From NCBI RefSeq assembly GCF_014650035.1, contig NZ_BMUE01000001.1, forward strand, positions 682,001-746,000: a stretch of 64,000 bases of DNA. Direction: 5' to 3'. A model generated the notes under the pieces. The model saw only the letters and a list, made by a program, of their open reading frames with translations. It had not been told where the DNA came from and made no database searches. Positions 35,126-42,250 of the stretch are shown here, one piece after another. Position numbers and translations under genes: made by a program. How positions within the stretch are numbered: position 1 is the first letter of the stretch; each line of letters begins with the position of its first letter. Source of the DNA: Streptomyces lucensis JCM 4490 (lineage in GTDB: Bacteria; Actinomycetota; Actinomycetes; Streptomycetales; Streptomycetaceae).

Positions 35126-35716
35126 ATGACCGCGACCATTCTGTTGACGCCCGCGGTCGAGGAGCGGACCCCTTCTTCGTTGCCCACCCGACTCGTACTG
35201 GCACCCGCCGACACCGCTCCGGCCCTGATCGACGGTGCCTGGTGGCCCCGCTCCCGCGACCTGAACGCGGAGCTTCCGGCGCTCATCGAGGTCCTCGACC
35301 CGCTGTGGGGGCGGATCACCCGGGTAACGGTGAACCCCACGTTCTGGCCGGTCATCCCGCGAAAGGTGCCCGTTCACGGGCACGTGGTACACGTCGGCTG
35401 GTTCGAGGCCGAGCAAGACCCGCACAAGCTGCTGCTGCTCTCCTACACCGTCGGCCGCTGGGACCTGCTGGTGATCCCACCGGAGACGGAGCCGGCCACC
35501 GCGGCCCGGATGATGGCCACGGCCACCGACCCGTCGCGGAGCCTCACGGCGACCGGCCTGATCCTTGAGGCCGAACGCTTCCGCACCGCGGCAGAGGCAG
35601 CGGCCGCCTGGGACTCGCTCCGGGAGGCGGTCTGGGACTCCGAAGGCGGACACGACGCACGTACCCCTACCGGAGCGGTCATCGGCCACGTGCCGACCTC
35701 GGCAGAAGGCACGTGA
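35126..35716 (+). CDS. DUF5994 family protein, copy C
   Basis: This 196-aa protein has LIDGAWWPRSRDLNAELP, LWGRITRVTVNPTFWPVIP, HVGWFEAEQDPHKLLLLSY and GRWDLLVIPPETE. It is the closest match to copy B and lies divergent from it, so the two look like an inverted duplication. The C-terminal part (AAWDSLREAVWDSEGG) parallels the acidic end of copies A and B. A 53-codon membrane peptide gene follows 5 bp downstream, completing the module. Confidence 0.82.
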   Translation: MTATILLTPAVEERTPSSLPTRLVLAPADTAPALIDGAWWPRSRDLNAELPALIEVLDPLWGRITRVTVNPTFWPVIPRKVPVHGHVVHVGWFEAEQDPHKLLLLSYTVGRWDLLVIPPETEPATAARMMATATDPSRSLTATGLILEAERFRTAAEAAAAWDSLREAVWDSEGGHDARTPTGAVIGHVPTSAEGT

Positions 35717-35721
35717 GAGGC

Positions 35722-35883
35722 ATGGACACCGTCGCGACGGTGAGCGTGCTCCTCGTCAGGACCGCCTTGGGTGCGATCGTGATTCAGCTGTTCACTGCGA
35801 GCCACGGTGATCGCATGGCGACTTCGCCCTTCGGCCGCCCCCGGCAGCGGCGGCCATGGACGTGGCACCGCGCAGAGAAGTGA
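35722..35883 (+). CDS. Small membrane peptide, DUF5994 partner C
   Basis: This short gene encodes 53 aa: MDTVATVSVLLVRTALGAIV, then IQLFTASHGDRMA and a basic Arg/Trp tail. The segment after the helix lines up with HQLNGQHDERIA and HRLNIEHAERIA of the other two partners. It starts 5 bp after DUF5994 copy C with GAGAGG just before the ATG. The short length means that coding cannot be proved from composition, but its position and motif match the other modules. Confidence 0.65.
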   Translation: MDTVATVSVLLVRTALGAIVIQLFTASHGDRMATSPFGRPRQRRPWTWHRAEK

Positions 35884-35991
35884 ACCCGCCCAAGGAGGAT
35901 CGCGGAGTCGGCTCTGCCGGTAGGGCGTTCGCGGGCAAGGGGGCCCGGTGTGCGTGCCGTCGGCCGTGGCCCTGGTGGTGCGGCTGTCGGC

Positions 35992-37233
35992 TCACTCCAG
36001 GAGGGTGAGGTGGTCGGCGGCGCCACCGCGCCATTCGATCAGGAAGAGTGTCGCGTCGTCGCTGGTGCGGCCGCCCCGTTGCCGCATCAGAGCGTGGGAG
36101 AGTGCGCGCACCACCGCGCGTACTCCCTTCTCTGTGTGTTCGATGCGGTTGACCCAGTGGATGAGCTGCTCCTCGCCGAACTGCTCTTCACCGGCTTCGT
36201 GTTCCTCGATCAGGCCGTCGGTGAAGCACAGCACCCGGTCGCCGCGTTGGAGCGTCTGCTCGCTGATCCGGGGCTCTTCACCGCCGAAACCGACCGGCAG
36301 GGTGGTCGGGCCTGTCAGTTGCCGGACGACCTGGTGATTGCGGATCAGCAGCGGTGCGGGATGGCCCGCGTTGACCCACTGCAGGTGGCCCGTTGCGATA
36401 TTCAGACGCATCATCTGCGCGGTGACGAAGTGGTCGAGCCCGAACTGATCCGCGATGGCCCGGTCCATGAACGCGTAGATCTCGGACAGGCCGATGTCGG
36501 CACGTCGGGCGTGCCGGTAGGCCCCGACGGCGACGGTCGCCATCGTGGCGGCGTCCAGGCCGTGGCCCATCGCATCGACCATGGCCAGGTGCAGGATGTC
36601 CTCGTTCAGGGCGTAGTCGAAGCTGTCGCCTGCGACGCTGTAGGCGGGCTCCAGGATGCCGGCCACCTCTGCCTGGGGGACGGACATCGCCAGCGGCGGC
36701 AGCAGGGACCACTGGATCTCCGCGGCCACGCTCATCGGTTCGCGGCGCCGGGCCAGGAAGAACTGGTCTGTGTAGTGGTGCTTGGTGACCAGCATGTCGG
36801 CGACAAGGCCGGCCAGCCTGCGCAGTAGCCGCCGGTCGTTGTCATCGACGGCGTCCAGAGTGAGGGCGAGTACTCCCACCTGGTCGCTGCCGTCCAGCAA
36901 CGGCAGGTACATCCGTACACCGTCGGACTGCGGCACCTCGACAGTGGTCGCCTGCAGGAAGGCCGTGCCGGCGGGAGAACCATCAATCGGCTCAGGCTCG
37001 CCGACCACCAGCCGCCGACCCGGCAGCGGCACCAGCACCAACTGGGCATAGTCCTGCAGCAGGATCGAGACGTCGCGGCCACCGACCCTGGCCACCTCTT
37101 CCGCGATCAGCGGTGCGATCAGCTGCGGCGGCATCTCGTGGGCTCGGTCCAGCAGCACCCCCAGCAGCCGCTCACCGAACCCTTCCGAGCGGTCCATCAT
37201 GCCGTTGTCCGGCCGCCGCTCACCCTGTGTCAT
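35992..37233 (-). CDS. GAF-SpoIIE PP2C-type serine phosphatase
   Basis: The 413-aa protein has an N-terminal GAF-like sensor domain (about 25-155) and a SpoIIE/PP2C phosphatase domain (about 185-405) with AGDSFDYAL, VDAMGHGLDAA and FTDGLIEE as metal-site segments. Such phosphatases dephosphorylate anti-anti-sigma factors in partner-switching stress pathways. No anti-anti-sigma gene is adjacent, although a lone HATPase gene occurs 2.3 kb away in the element. It converges on the DUF5994 copy C module. It may instead report redox or ligand state through the GAF domain to host SigB/SigH-type factors. Confidence 0.88.
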   Translation of the reverse strand: MTQGERRPDNGMMDRSEGFGERLLGVLLDRAHEMPPQLIAPLIAEEVARVGGRDVSILLQDYAQLVLVPLPGRRLVVGEPEPIDGSPAGTAFLQATTVEVPQSDGVRMYLPLLDGSDQVGVLALTLDAVDDNDRRLLRRLAGLVADMLVTKHHYTDQFFLARRREPMSVAAEIQWSLLPPLAMSVPQAEVAGILEPAYSVAGDSFDYALNEDILHLAMVDAMGHGLDAATMATVAVGAYRHARRADIGLSEIYAFMDRAIADQFGLDHFVTAQMMRLNIATGHLQWVNAGHPAPLLIRNHQVVRQLTGPTTLPVGFGGEEPRISEQTLQRGDRVLCFTDGLIEEHEAGEEQFGEEQLIHWVNRIEHTEKGVRAVVRALSHALMRQRGGRTSDDATLFLIEWRGGAADHLTLLE

Positions 37234-37558
37234 CGCCGCGCCCTTGCACCGGTGTCCTCAAAGTCCCGGTCACCGTGTCCCTGCTCACCTCGTGCCGCGG
37301 ATGCGGCGCCCGCCCCGAAACGCTCGGGGCCGTCCGGCGGTCGTGGCCGATCCGCTCAAACGCTTACGCGATCCGTACACAGGGCTCCTGACACGACCGT
37401 GATCGACCCTTCCAGAGTGACGCGGCCGACCGACCCAAAGCGCCCATTACGCCAGACGTGGCATGTCACATGTGATCAGGACAGGTGGCTTTCACCCCGT
37501 GCTGCAAGTGTTGTAGACCGTGTTCTTCCTGTCGGAAGACCCGCCAGAGCTGTGGCGA
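37234..37558. other. Intergenic region upstream of the SpoIIE phosphatase gene
   Basis: These 325 bp hold the presumed promoter of the phosphatase gene, which reads left, and the 3' side of the ASCH gene. Plus-strand frames that cross it (for example from 37138) overlap the phosphatase gene and have no support. I see no strong hairpin or repeat. Confidence 0.4.
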
Positions 37559-37909
37559 TCAGACGTGAGTGATCTCGATGGCGAGGGCGCCCAGGGCTTC
37601 CTTCTCGGGCGGGTAGATGGCGCGGATGTTGGCCAGTTGCTGTTCGCGGGTCGCGGTGGGGTTGACGTTGGCCGGGCCTTCGCCGTCCAGCAGTGTCTCG
37701 AAGTCGGGGTACTCGGTGACCCGCTTGACCTTCACTTCGCAGGTCTCATCAGTGCCCTTGACGCGGAAGCGGATGGTGTCACCAGCGGCGAGGTCGGCGA
37801 GGTGCGGGTATTTCACCCGCACCTCGATGGTCTTGGTACCCGCGGCGACGAGGTCGAAGTAATGGCGGTAGAGGTTGAGCTCGCGGACGCGGGCGGTGGT
37901 GTCGCTCAT
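37559..37909 (-). CDS. ASCH-domain protein
   Basis: This 116-aa protein has the ASCH fold pattern: ELNLYRHYFDLVAAGTKTIEVRV at the start, AGDTIRFR in the middle and EKEALGALAIEI at the end. The GTKTIEVR segment is the putative RNA- or substrate-binding loop of the PUA-like superfamily; some members hydrolyse N4-acetylcytidine. Its ATG overlaps the stop of the synthetase-like gene (ATGA), so the two proteins are made together. That coupling suggests a shared task on RNA or an aminoacyl compound, which is inference. Confidence 0.82.
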   Translation of the reverse strand: MSDTTARVRELNLYRHYFDLVAAGTKTIEVRVKYPHLADLAAGDTIRFRVKGTDETCEVKVKRVTEYPDFETLLDGEGPANVNPTATREQQLANIRAIYPPEKEALGALAIEITHV

Positions 37910-39027
37910 GGGACGGGGATGCTCCTGGTGGCTGGTGCGGTCATCATGCGGCCGATCTCGGCGGCCGAGTACGAGCGGAAGAAGTGGCGGGGGTCGGACA
38001 GCAAGGTATCGGTCATGGCCAGCAGTCGCTCGGTGTACTCCGCGATGGTGCCGGGCCAGTCCTGGGTGTCGAGCATCCAGTTGGCGGTGCCGGCGGGCAA
38101 CGGAGCGCGGCTTTCGCGGATCAGTGACTTGGACAGTTTGGCGCCGGTGTGGGTGACGACCTGGGGGCAGAACAGGCGGGCCGGGAGCTGTCCGTGGGTG
38201 AGGCCGACGGCCTGGAGGGCCTCGTCGACCAGGTGAGAGCCGAAGACCCAGTCGCCGCCCTTGACCATGACGTGCAGGGTGCCTTGGGGGCTGGACAGGG
38301 CGAGTTCCTTGACCAAGTTGCGGTACAGGGTGGCCAGGTCCAGGTAGGAGCCCCCGGTCGGGTCGGGTGTGATGGCGGCCCGGTAGGGACCGTGGTGGAG
38401 GCAGACGGCGGCCACTTGCGCCGCCTCGTGGTCGGTGAGGTGGACGCGGGTGCGTTCGGCGTGTTTCTCGGCCCAGCCGCAGCCGGGGTGCGGGCAAGGG
38501 ATGCGGAGGTGCGGGGTGCCGGTGGACGGTGCGAGCCACCAGCGGGCTGCGTCGAGGCGGGGCAGGAGACGCAGCCAGGTGCGGCGGAAGTGCTCGCCGG
38601 CCTGCTGCTGGGTGTAGGTCTCGACCCGGAAGGGGATGCCCAGGCGCCGCGACAGCGCGGTGAACAGGGGCTGGTAGAGGGCTGAGACGAGATCGCCAAG
38701 AGCCTGTTCCCCGAGGACCTGGGCGTAGGCACGCTGGTAACGGTGGCCGGTCACTGGGTCGGTAGCCAGCTCGTATGGGGCGTTGTCGAGGGCGCTGAAG
38801 AGGACCTCGGTAGGTAAGCCGAAGCGGTCACGCAGGCGGGCGGCCATGGCAAAGGCCAGCGACTGGACGAGGGAGGTGCCGATGTGCGGGGCGCCGTTGA
38901 TCTGGGTGCCGACGACCAGCACGATCCGTTCCGGCGGGGCGGCCAGGATGCGCGGGGTCAGGACGTCCTCGGCCCGGTGGAGGGCGTTGGCGAGGACGGT
39001 GTTCGGTGAAACCGGGTGAGTCGTCAC
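37906..39027 (-). CDS. Class I aminoacyl-tRNA synthetase-like protein (LysRS-I-like catalytic domain)
   Basis: This 373-aa protein carries the class I signatures: PHIGT (residues 47-51) as the HIGH motif and KLSKS (297-301) as the KMSKS motif. Between them is a possible zinc knuckle, CPHPGC with a later CLHH. The PHIGT context and the NAPYE segment recall class I lysyl-tRNA synthetase, but the length falls far short of about 530 aa and no anticodon-binding domain follows. It may activate an amino acid without charging a whole tRNA set. GTG 39027 has AGGGGG upstream. It is coupled to the ASCH gene. Confidence 0.75.
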   Translation of the reverse strand: MTTHPVSPNTVLANALHRAEDVLTPRILAAPPERIVLVVGTQINGAPHIGTSLVQSLAFAMAARLRDRFGLPTEVLFSALDNAPYELATDPVTGHRYQRAYAQVLGEQALGDLVSALYQPLFTALSRRLGIPFRVETYTQQQAGEHFRRTWLRLLPRLDAARWWLAPSTGTPHLRIPCPHPGCGWAEKHAERTRVHLTDHEAAQVAAVCLHHGPYRAAITPDPTGGSYLDLATLYRNLVKELALSSPQGTLHVMVKGGDWVFGSHLVDEALQAVGLTHGQLPARLFCPQVVTHTGAKLSKSLIRESRAPLPAGTANWMLDTQDWPGTIAEYTERLLAMTDTLLSDPRHFFRSYSAAEIGRMMTAPATRSIPVP

Positions 39028-39055
39028 GGGAAGTCCCCCTGGAGTGGGTTGGGGT

Positions 39056-39532
39056 TCATTCGGTTCGGGTGTGGCCGAAGAGGAGACGTTGGTGGAGGGC
39101 GCCGAGGTCGAGGTAGCTCTCGATCTCGGCCGGAGTGGCGCTGCGGGCGAGCGGGTCAAGGCCGAGGATCAGGGCCACCGGGGTTCGTCGGCCGAGCAGG
39201 AGCGTCCAGGAAGGGCCTGCCGGGATGCGCTTGCGGTAGGGGGTGCTGTCGAAGCGCAGGGCGACCTCGGTGGGTGTGATCGGGCGCAGGCGTGACCCGA
39301 TGTCTGGCGGGGGCGCGGTGGCCGGGCCGAGGTGGAGGGCTTCGGCGATCGTCCGCATGCGTTGTTCGACTACCATCTGCGTCTCGTAGCGGCTGCGGGG
39401 TGGCTGGGGCACCAGCAGGAGGCAGCAGAGAGTGGCGCCGGTCGGGGCGGTGTCCAGCCACGTGACGGTGGCCAGGGAAGTGATCAGCCCGGCGGAGATC
39501 GTGAGGGATCTGGTGCTGGCGGGAGTCAGCAT
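39056..39532 (-). CDS. Unrecognised protein in the synthetase-like gene set
   Basis: This 158-aa protein begins with an apolar stretch (LTISAGLITSLATVTWLD) and has a Leu/Ala-rich middle and a conserved-looking end (FDSTPYRKRIPAGPSW, then LILGLDPLARS). I do not recognise a family. The ATG at 39532 overlaps the end of the HATPase gene by 7 bp, and the gene ends 28 bp before the synthetase-like start, so all four minus-strand genes form one operon. It may be a small partner of the synthetase-like protein. Confidence 0.6.
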   Translation of the reverse strand: MLTPASTRSLTISAGLITSLATVTWLDTAPTGATLCCLLLVPQPPRSRYETQMVVEQRMRTIAEALHLGPATAPPPDIGSRLRPITPTEVALRFDSTPYRKRIPAGPSWTLLLGRRTPVALILGLDPLARSATPAEIESYLDLGALHQRLLFGHTRTE

Positions 39533-39993
39533 GCCGGCACCGTGCTGTGCTGGAAGGCGGCCCACACGCATTTGCCGGGGCCCTGGCGTTCCTCCACGCC
39601 CCAGTCGTCGGCGAGGGCGGCGACGAGCAGTAGGCCGCGGCCGGTCTCGGCGGTGCCTGGTACGTGTCGTCTGTGGGGTGGGGCGTCGCCGCTGTCGTGT
39701 ACCTCGATGCGGAGTTGGGTGTCGGCGAGGGTGATGCGCACCAGCACCAGTCCACCTGAGGGGGCTCCGTGCAGGATGGCGTTGGTGGCGAGTTCGGAGA
39801 CGCACAGCTGGACGTCGTCGAGGCGTTCGGTCCGGCCCCATTGGGTAAGGGTCTCGGCGACGAACCTCCGGGCGGCGCCGGGTGTGGTCCGGCGTCGGTC
39901 GAAGAGCTTCCTGCGGCGCTCGACGTCGGCGTTGGGGGCAGGTGCCGGGGCCAGGGTGAGAGTGTCCGGCTTGCCGGGCGGTGTGCTGGGCAT
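39526..39993 (-). CDS. RsbW-like HATPase protein
   Basis: This 155-aa protein has the HATPase_c_2 fold: LDDVQLCVSELATNAILHG (N-box) and EVHDSGDAPPHRRH followed by GRGLLLVAALADDWG (G-box). Streptomyces has many such lone proteins, related to antisigma kinases; the target cannot be told. It heads the minus-strand operon and is divergent from the XRE-TPR regulator gene 104 bp away, so the two share an intergenic control region. Confidence 0.83.
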   Translation of the reverse strand: MPSTPPGKPDTLTLAPAPAPNADVERRRKLFDRRRTTPGAARRFVAETLTQWGRTERLDDVQLCVSELATNAILHGAPSGGLVLVRITLADTQLRIEVHDSGDAPPHRRHVPGTAETGRGLLLVAALADDWGVEERQGPGKCVWAAFQHSTVPAC

Positions 39994-40097
39994 GGTCAAC
40001 AGCCAACCGCTGTAGCTCGTTTGGGTCGGGAGCCGGCATGGGGGCCATGCCGGGGGCCACTATGGGGGCCAGAGTTCGCGTGCTGCGGGGTGAGGGG

Positions 40098-41435
40098 ATG
40101 GGCGACACAGGGATCGGTGCTCTGCTCGTCCGGCTGCGCACAGAGCGTGGGTGGTCCCAGCAGCGGGTGGCCGACGAGTGCAACACCCTGGAGGGGCGGG
40201 CCACCAAGACGGGCAAGGAGATCGGGCGCTACGAGCGCGAGGTGCGCATCCCGGTGCCGTACACGCGGAAGTACCTGGCGCAGGTCTTCGGTGTCGATGC
40301 CGCCGTGCTCGACCAGGCGGTCGCTGTCAGCAAGAGCCGACGGAGTGGGGAGGGCGCGGATGAGGTGGGACAGGCACCGCTCGCGTGGCCCACGGCGCGT
40401 CCACGCACCGTCGCCGGAGCTGTGTCGGCGGATGCGGTGGCCTCGGCGGAGTTCGCCCGGTTCATCGCGCAGCGCAACGCCGACGAGTTCGTCGTAGAGC
40501 AGTTGGAGGCCGATGTCGCTCGGCTCGCCCGTGCTTACGTCAGCCATCCGCTGCTGGAGGTGTACGTCGAGATCAAGCGGCTTCGGAACGGGGTGTTCGA
40601 GTTGCTGCGCGGGCGGCAGCATCCCCGGCAGACCACCGACCTGTACGTCACGGCCTCTCGGTTGTGCGGGCTGTCAGCGCACGTCTGCTTGGACCTGGGC
40701 GACTATGATTCTGCCGCCACGCACAGCCGTACCGCCAGGGCGTGTGCCGAAGCGGTCGGCCACGAGGGGATGCTGGCCTGGGTACGCGCTGTGGAGTCCC
40801 TGATCGCCTACTGGACCGGGCACTACGAGCGGGCGGCTCGGCTGGCGCAGGCCGGTCGCCAGCACCGGGCGGGCGGGAGTATCGGGGCTCGGTTGGCGAG
40901 CCTGGAGGCGCGGGCGCTGGCCATAGTCGGAGACCGGGCGGGTGCCGTAGCAGCGCTTGCTGGCGCCGAGTGCGCCCGCGAGGCGATGCGTGGCCACGAC
41001 GAAGTGCCGGGCATCTTCGCCTTCCCGGCCGCCAAGCAGTTCGCGTACGCGGGGACGAGCCATCTGGCCGTGGGTGGGCGGGAGCACGTCCAGCAGGCCA
41101 TCGCCAGCGCGGACACCGCTATCCGGCTCTACCGCAGCGCCGAAGACGACGACCAGTCGGTCGGTGACCTGTTCGCCGCCCATGTTGATCTCGCCCGCGG
41201 CCACATGCTCCTCGGCGACCTGGACGGTACCGAGGCGATGCTCGGTTTCGTCCTCGGCTCCCCGCCGGAGCGCATGTCGGCCAGCATCGTGCGCCGGCTC
41301 ACTGCTCTGGGCCATGAGCTGAGCGAGCCGCAGTACGGTGGAGCCGCGCAGGCCGTACACCTGCGCGAACGACTCCAGCACACGGCCGTCCTCGCGGCCG
41401 CACCTGCCGCCCACCCTCCGGAGTTGCCGACGTGA
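40098..41435 (+). CDS. XRE-family regulator with TPR-like C-terminal region
   Basis: The 445-aa protein has an N-terminal HTH (about 5-75, GWSQQRVADECN and the IGRYEREVRIPVPYTRKYLA helix) and a long helical region with repeated A-rich pairs (LGDYDSAATHSRTARACAEA, YERAARLAQAGRQH) typical of tetratricopeptide repeats. Such proteins often sense peptides or small signals. GTGAGGGG precedes ATG 40098. It is divergent from the HATPase operon and coupled to the methyltransferase gene, so it likely controls one or both. Confidence 0.85.
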   Translation: MGDTGIGALLVRLRTERGWSQQRVADECNTLEGRATKTGKEIGRYEREVRIPVPYTRKYLAQVFGVDAAVLDQAVAVSKSRRSGEGADEVGQAPLAWPTARPRTVAGAVSADAVASAEFARFIAQRNADEFVVEQLEADVARLARAYVSHPLLEVYVEIKRLRNGVFELLRGRQHPRQTTDLYVTASRLCGLSAHVCLDLGDYDSAATHSRTARACAEAVGHEGMLAWVRAVESLIAYWTGHYERAARLAQAGRQHRAGGSIGARLASLEARALAIVGDRAGAVAALAGAECAREAMRGHDEVPGIFAFPAAKQFAYAGTSHLAVGGREHVQQAIASADTAIRLYRSAEDDDQSVGDLFAAHVDLARGHMLLGDLDGTEAMLGFVLGSPPERMSASIVRRLTALGHELSEPQYGGAAQAVHLRERLQHTAVLAAAPAAHPPELPT

Positions 41436-42250
41436 CCGAACTGTCCGCCGCACACGACGCCGCTGTCACCGACCGGGGCCGTCTCGCCGGAAGTGCCTAC
41501 AGCAGTGACCGGGATCTGGCCGCCCGCCAGTCGCTCTATCAGTGGCAGACGCCCCGCTACGACCTGCCTGGCATCGTCGCCGAGCAGCTGAGGGGCGTGA
41601 ACGGGTGCGTGGTCGATGTCGGCTGCGGCAACGGCAAGTTCATCCAGCGTCTCCGCCGGGACCGGCCCGACCTTACTCTGCTGGGCCTGGACATCGCTCC
41701 TGGCATCCTCGCCGGTGTCCACGGCTTGGTCGCCGTTGCGGACGCCACCCGCTTGCCGCTGGCCACGCAGAGCGCCGATGCTGCCTTGGCGTTGCACATG
41801 CTCTACCACGTCCCGGACATCCCTCAGGCGGTCAGGGAGCTGTCTCGCGTGGTCGCCCGTGACGGGCTGGTGATCGCCTCCACCAACAGCGATCGGGACA
41901 AAGCTGAACTCGACGACCTGTGGCAGCGGGCCGCCGGCGACGTGCTCGGCACCGGACGCGGCCCGGCCCGCATCTCGCTCAGCGCCCGCTTCTCCCTGGA
42001 GAAGGCCCCGGCCTTCCTGGGGGAGGAGTTCGGCCGCGTCGAGACGATTGAACTGCCCGGCACCATCACCGTCGGCGACGCCGAACCCGTGGTTGCGCAC
42101 ATGGCCTCGTACCAGGCATGGGCGGATCAGCACGATGTGCCCTTCGAGGCCACGATCGAGCGGGCCCGCACCATCCTGGACGAACACATCGCCCGGCATG
42201 GGGCGTTCGAGATCCACTGCCGGGGAGGCATCCTCGTCTGCCGCCGTTAA
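41432..42250 (+). CDS. Class I SAM-dependent methyltransferase
   Basis: This 272-aa methyltransferase has motif I VVDVGCGNGKFIQ, an acidic strand end LLGLDIAPG and a later DATRLPLATQSADAALALHMLYH segment. The substrate is unknown. The GTG start overlaps the stop of the XRE-TPR gene (GTGA). At its end the TAA stop shares bases with the convergent relaxase stop (TTAA at 42247-42250). Products of the synthetase-like set could be its target, which is speculation. Confidence 0.85.
   Translation: MTELSAAHDAAVTDRGRLAGSAYSSDRDLAARQSLYQWQTPRYDLPGIVAEQLRGVNGCVVDVGCGNGKFIQRLRRDRPDLTLLGLDIAPGILAGVHGLVAVADATRLPLATQSADAALALHMLYHVPDIPQAVRELSRVVARDGLVIASTNSDRDKAELDDLWQRAAGDVLGTGRGPARISLSARFSLEKAPAFLGEEFGRVETIELPGTITVGDAEPVVAHMASYQAWADQHDVPFEATIERARTILDEHIARHGAFEIHCRGGILVCRR

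Noticed and set aside
37138..37572. 144-aa plus-strand frame over the phosphatase start
   Set aside because: It overlaps the start of the SpoIIE gene and lacks a ribosome binding site and coding bias.
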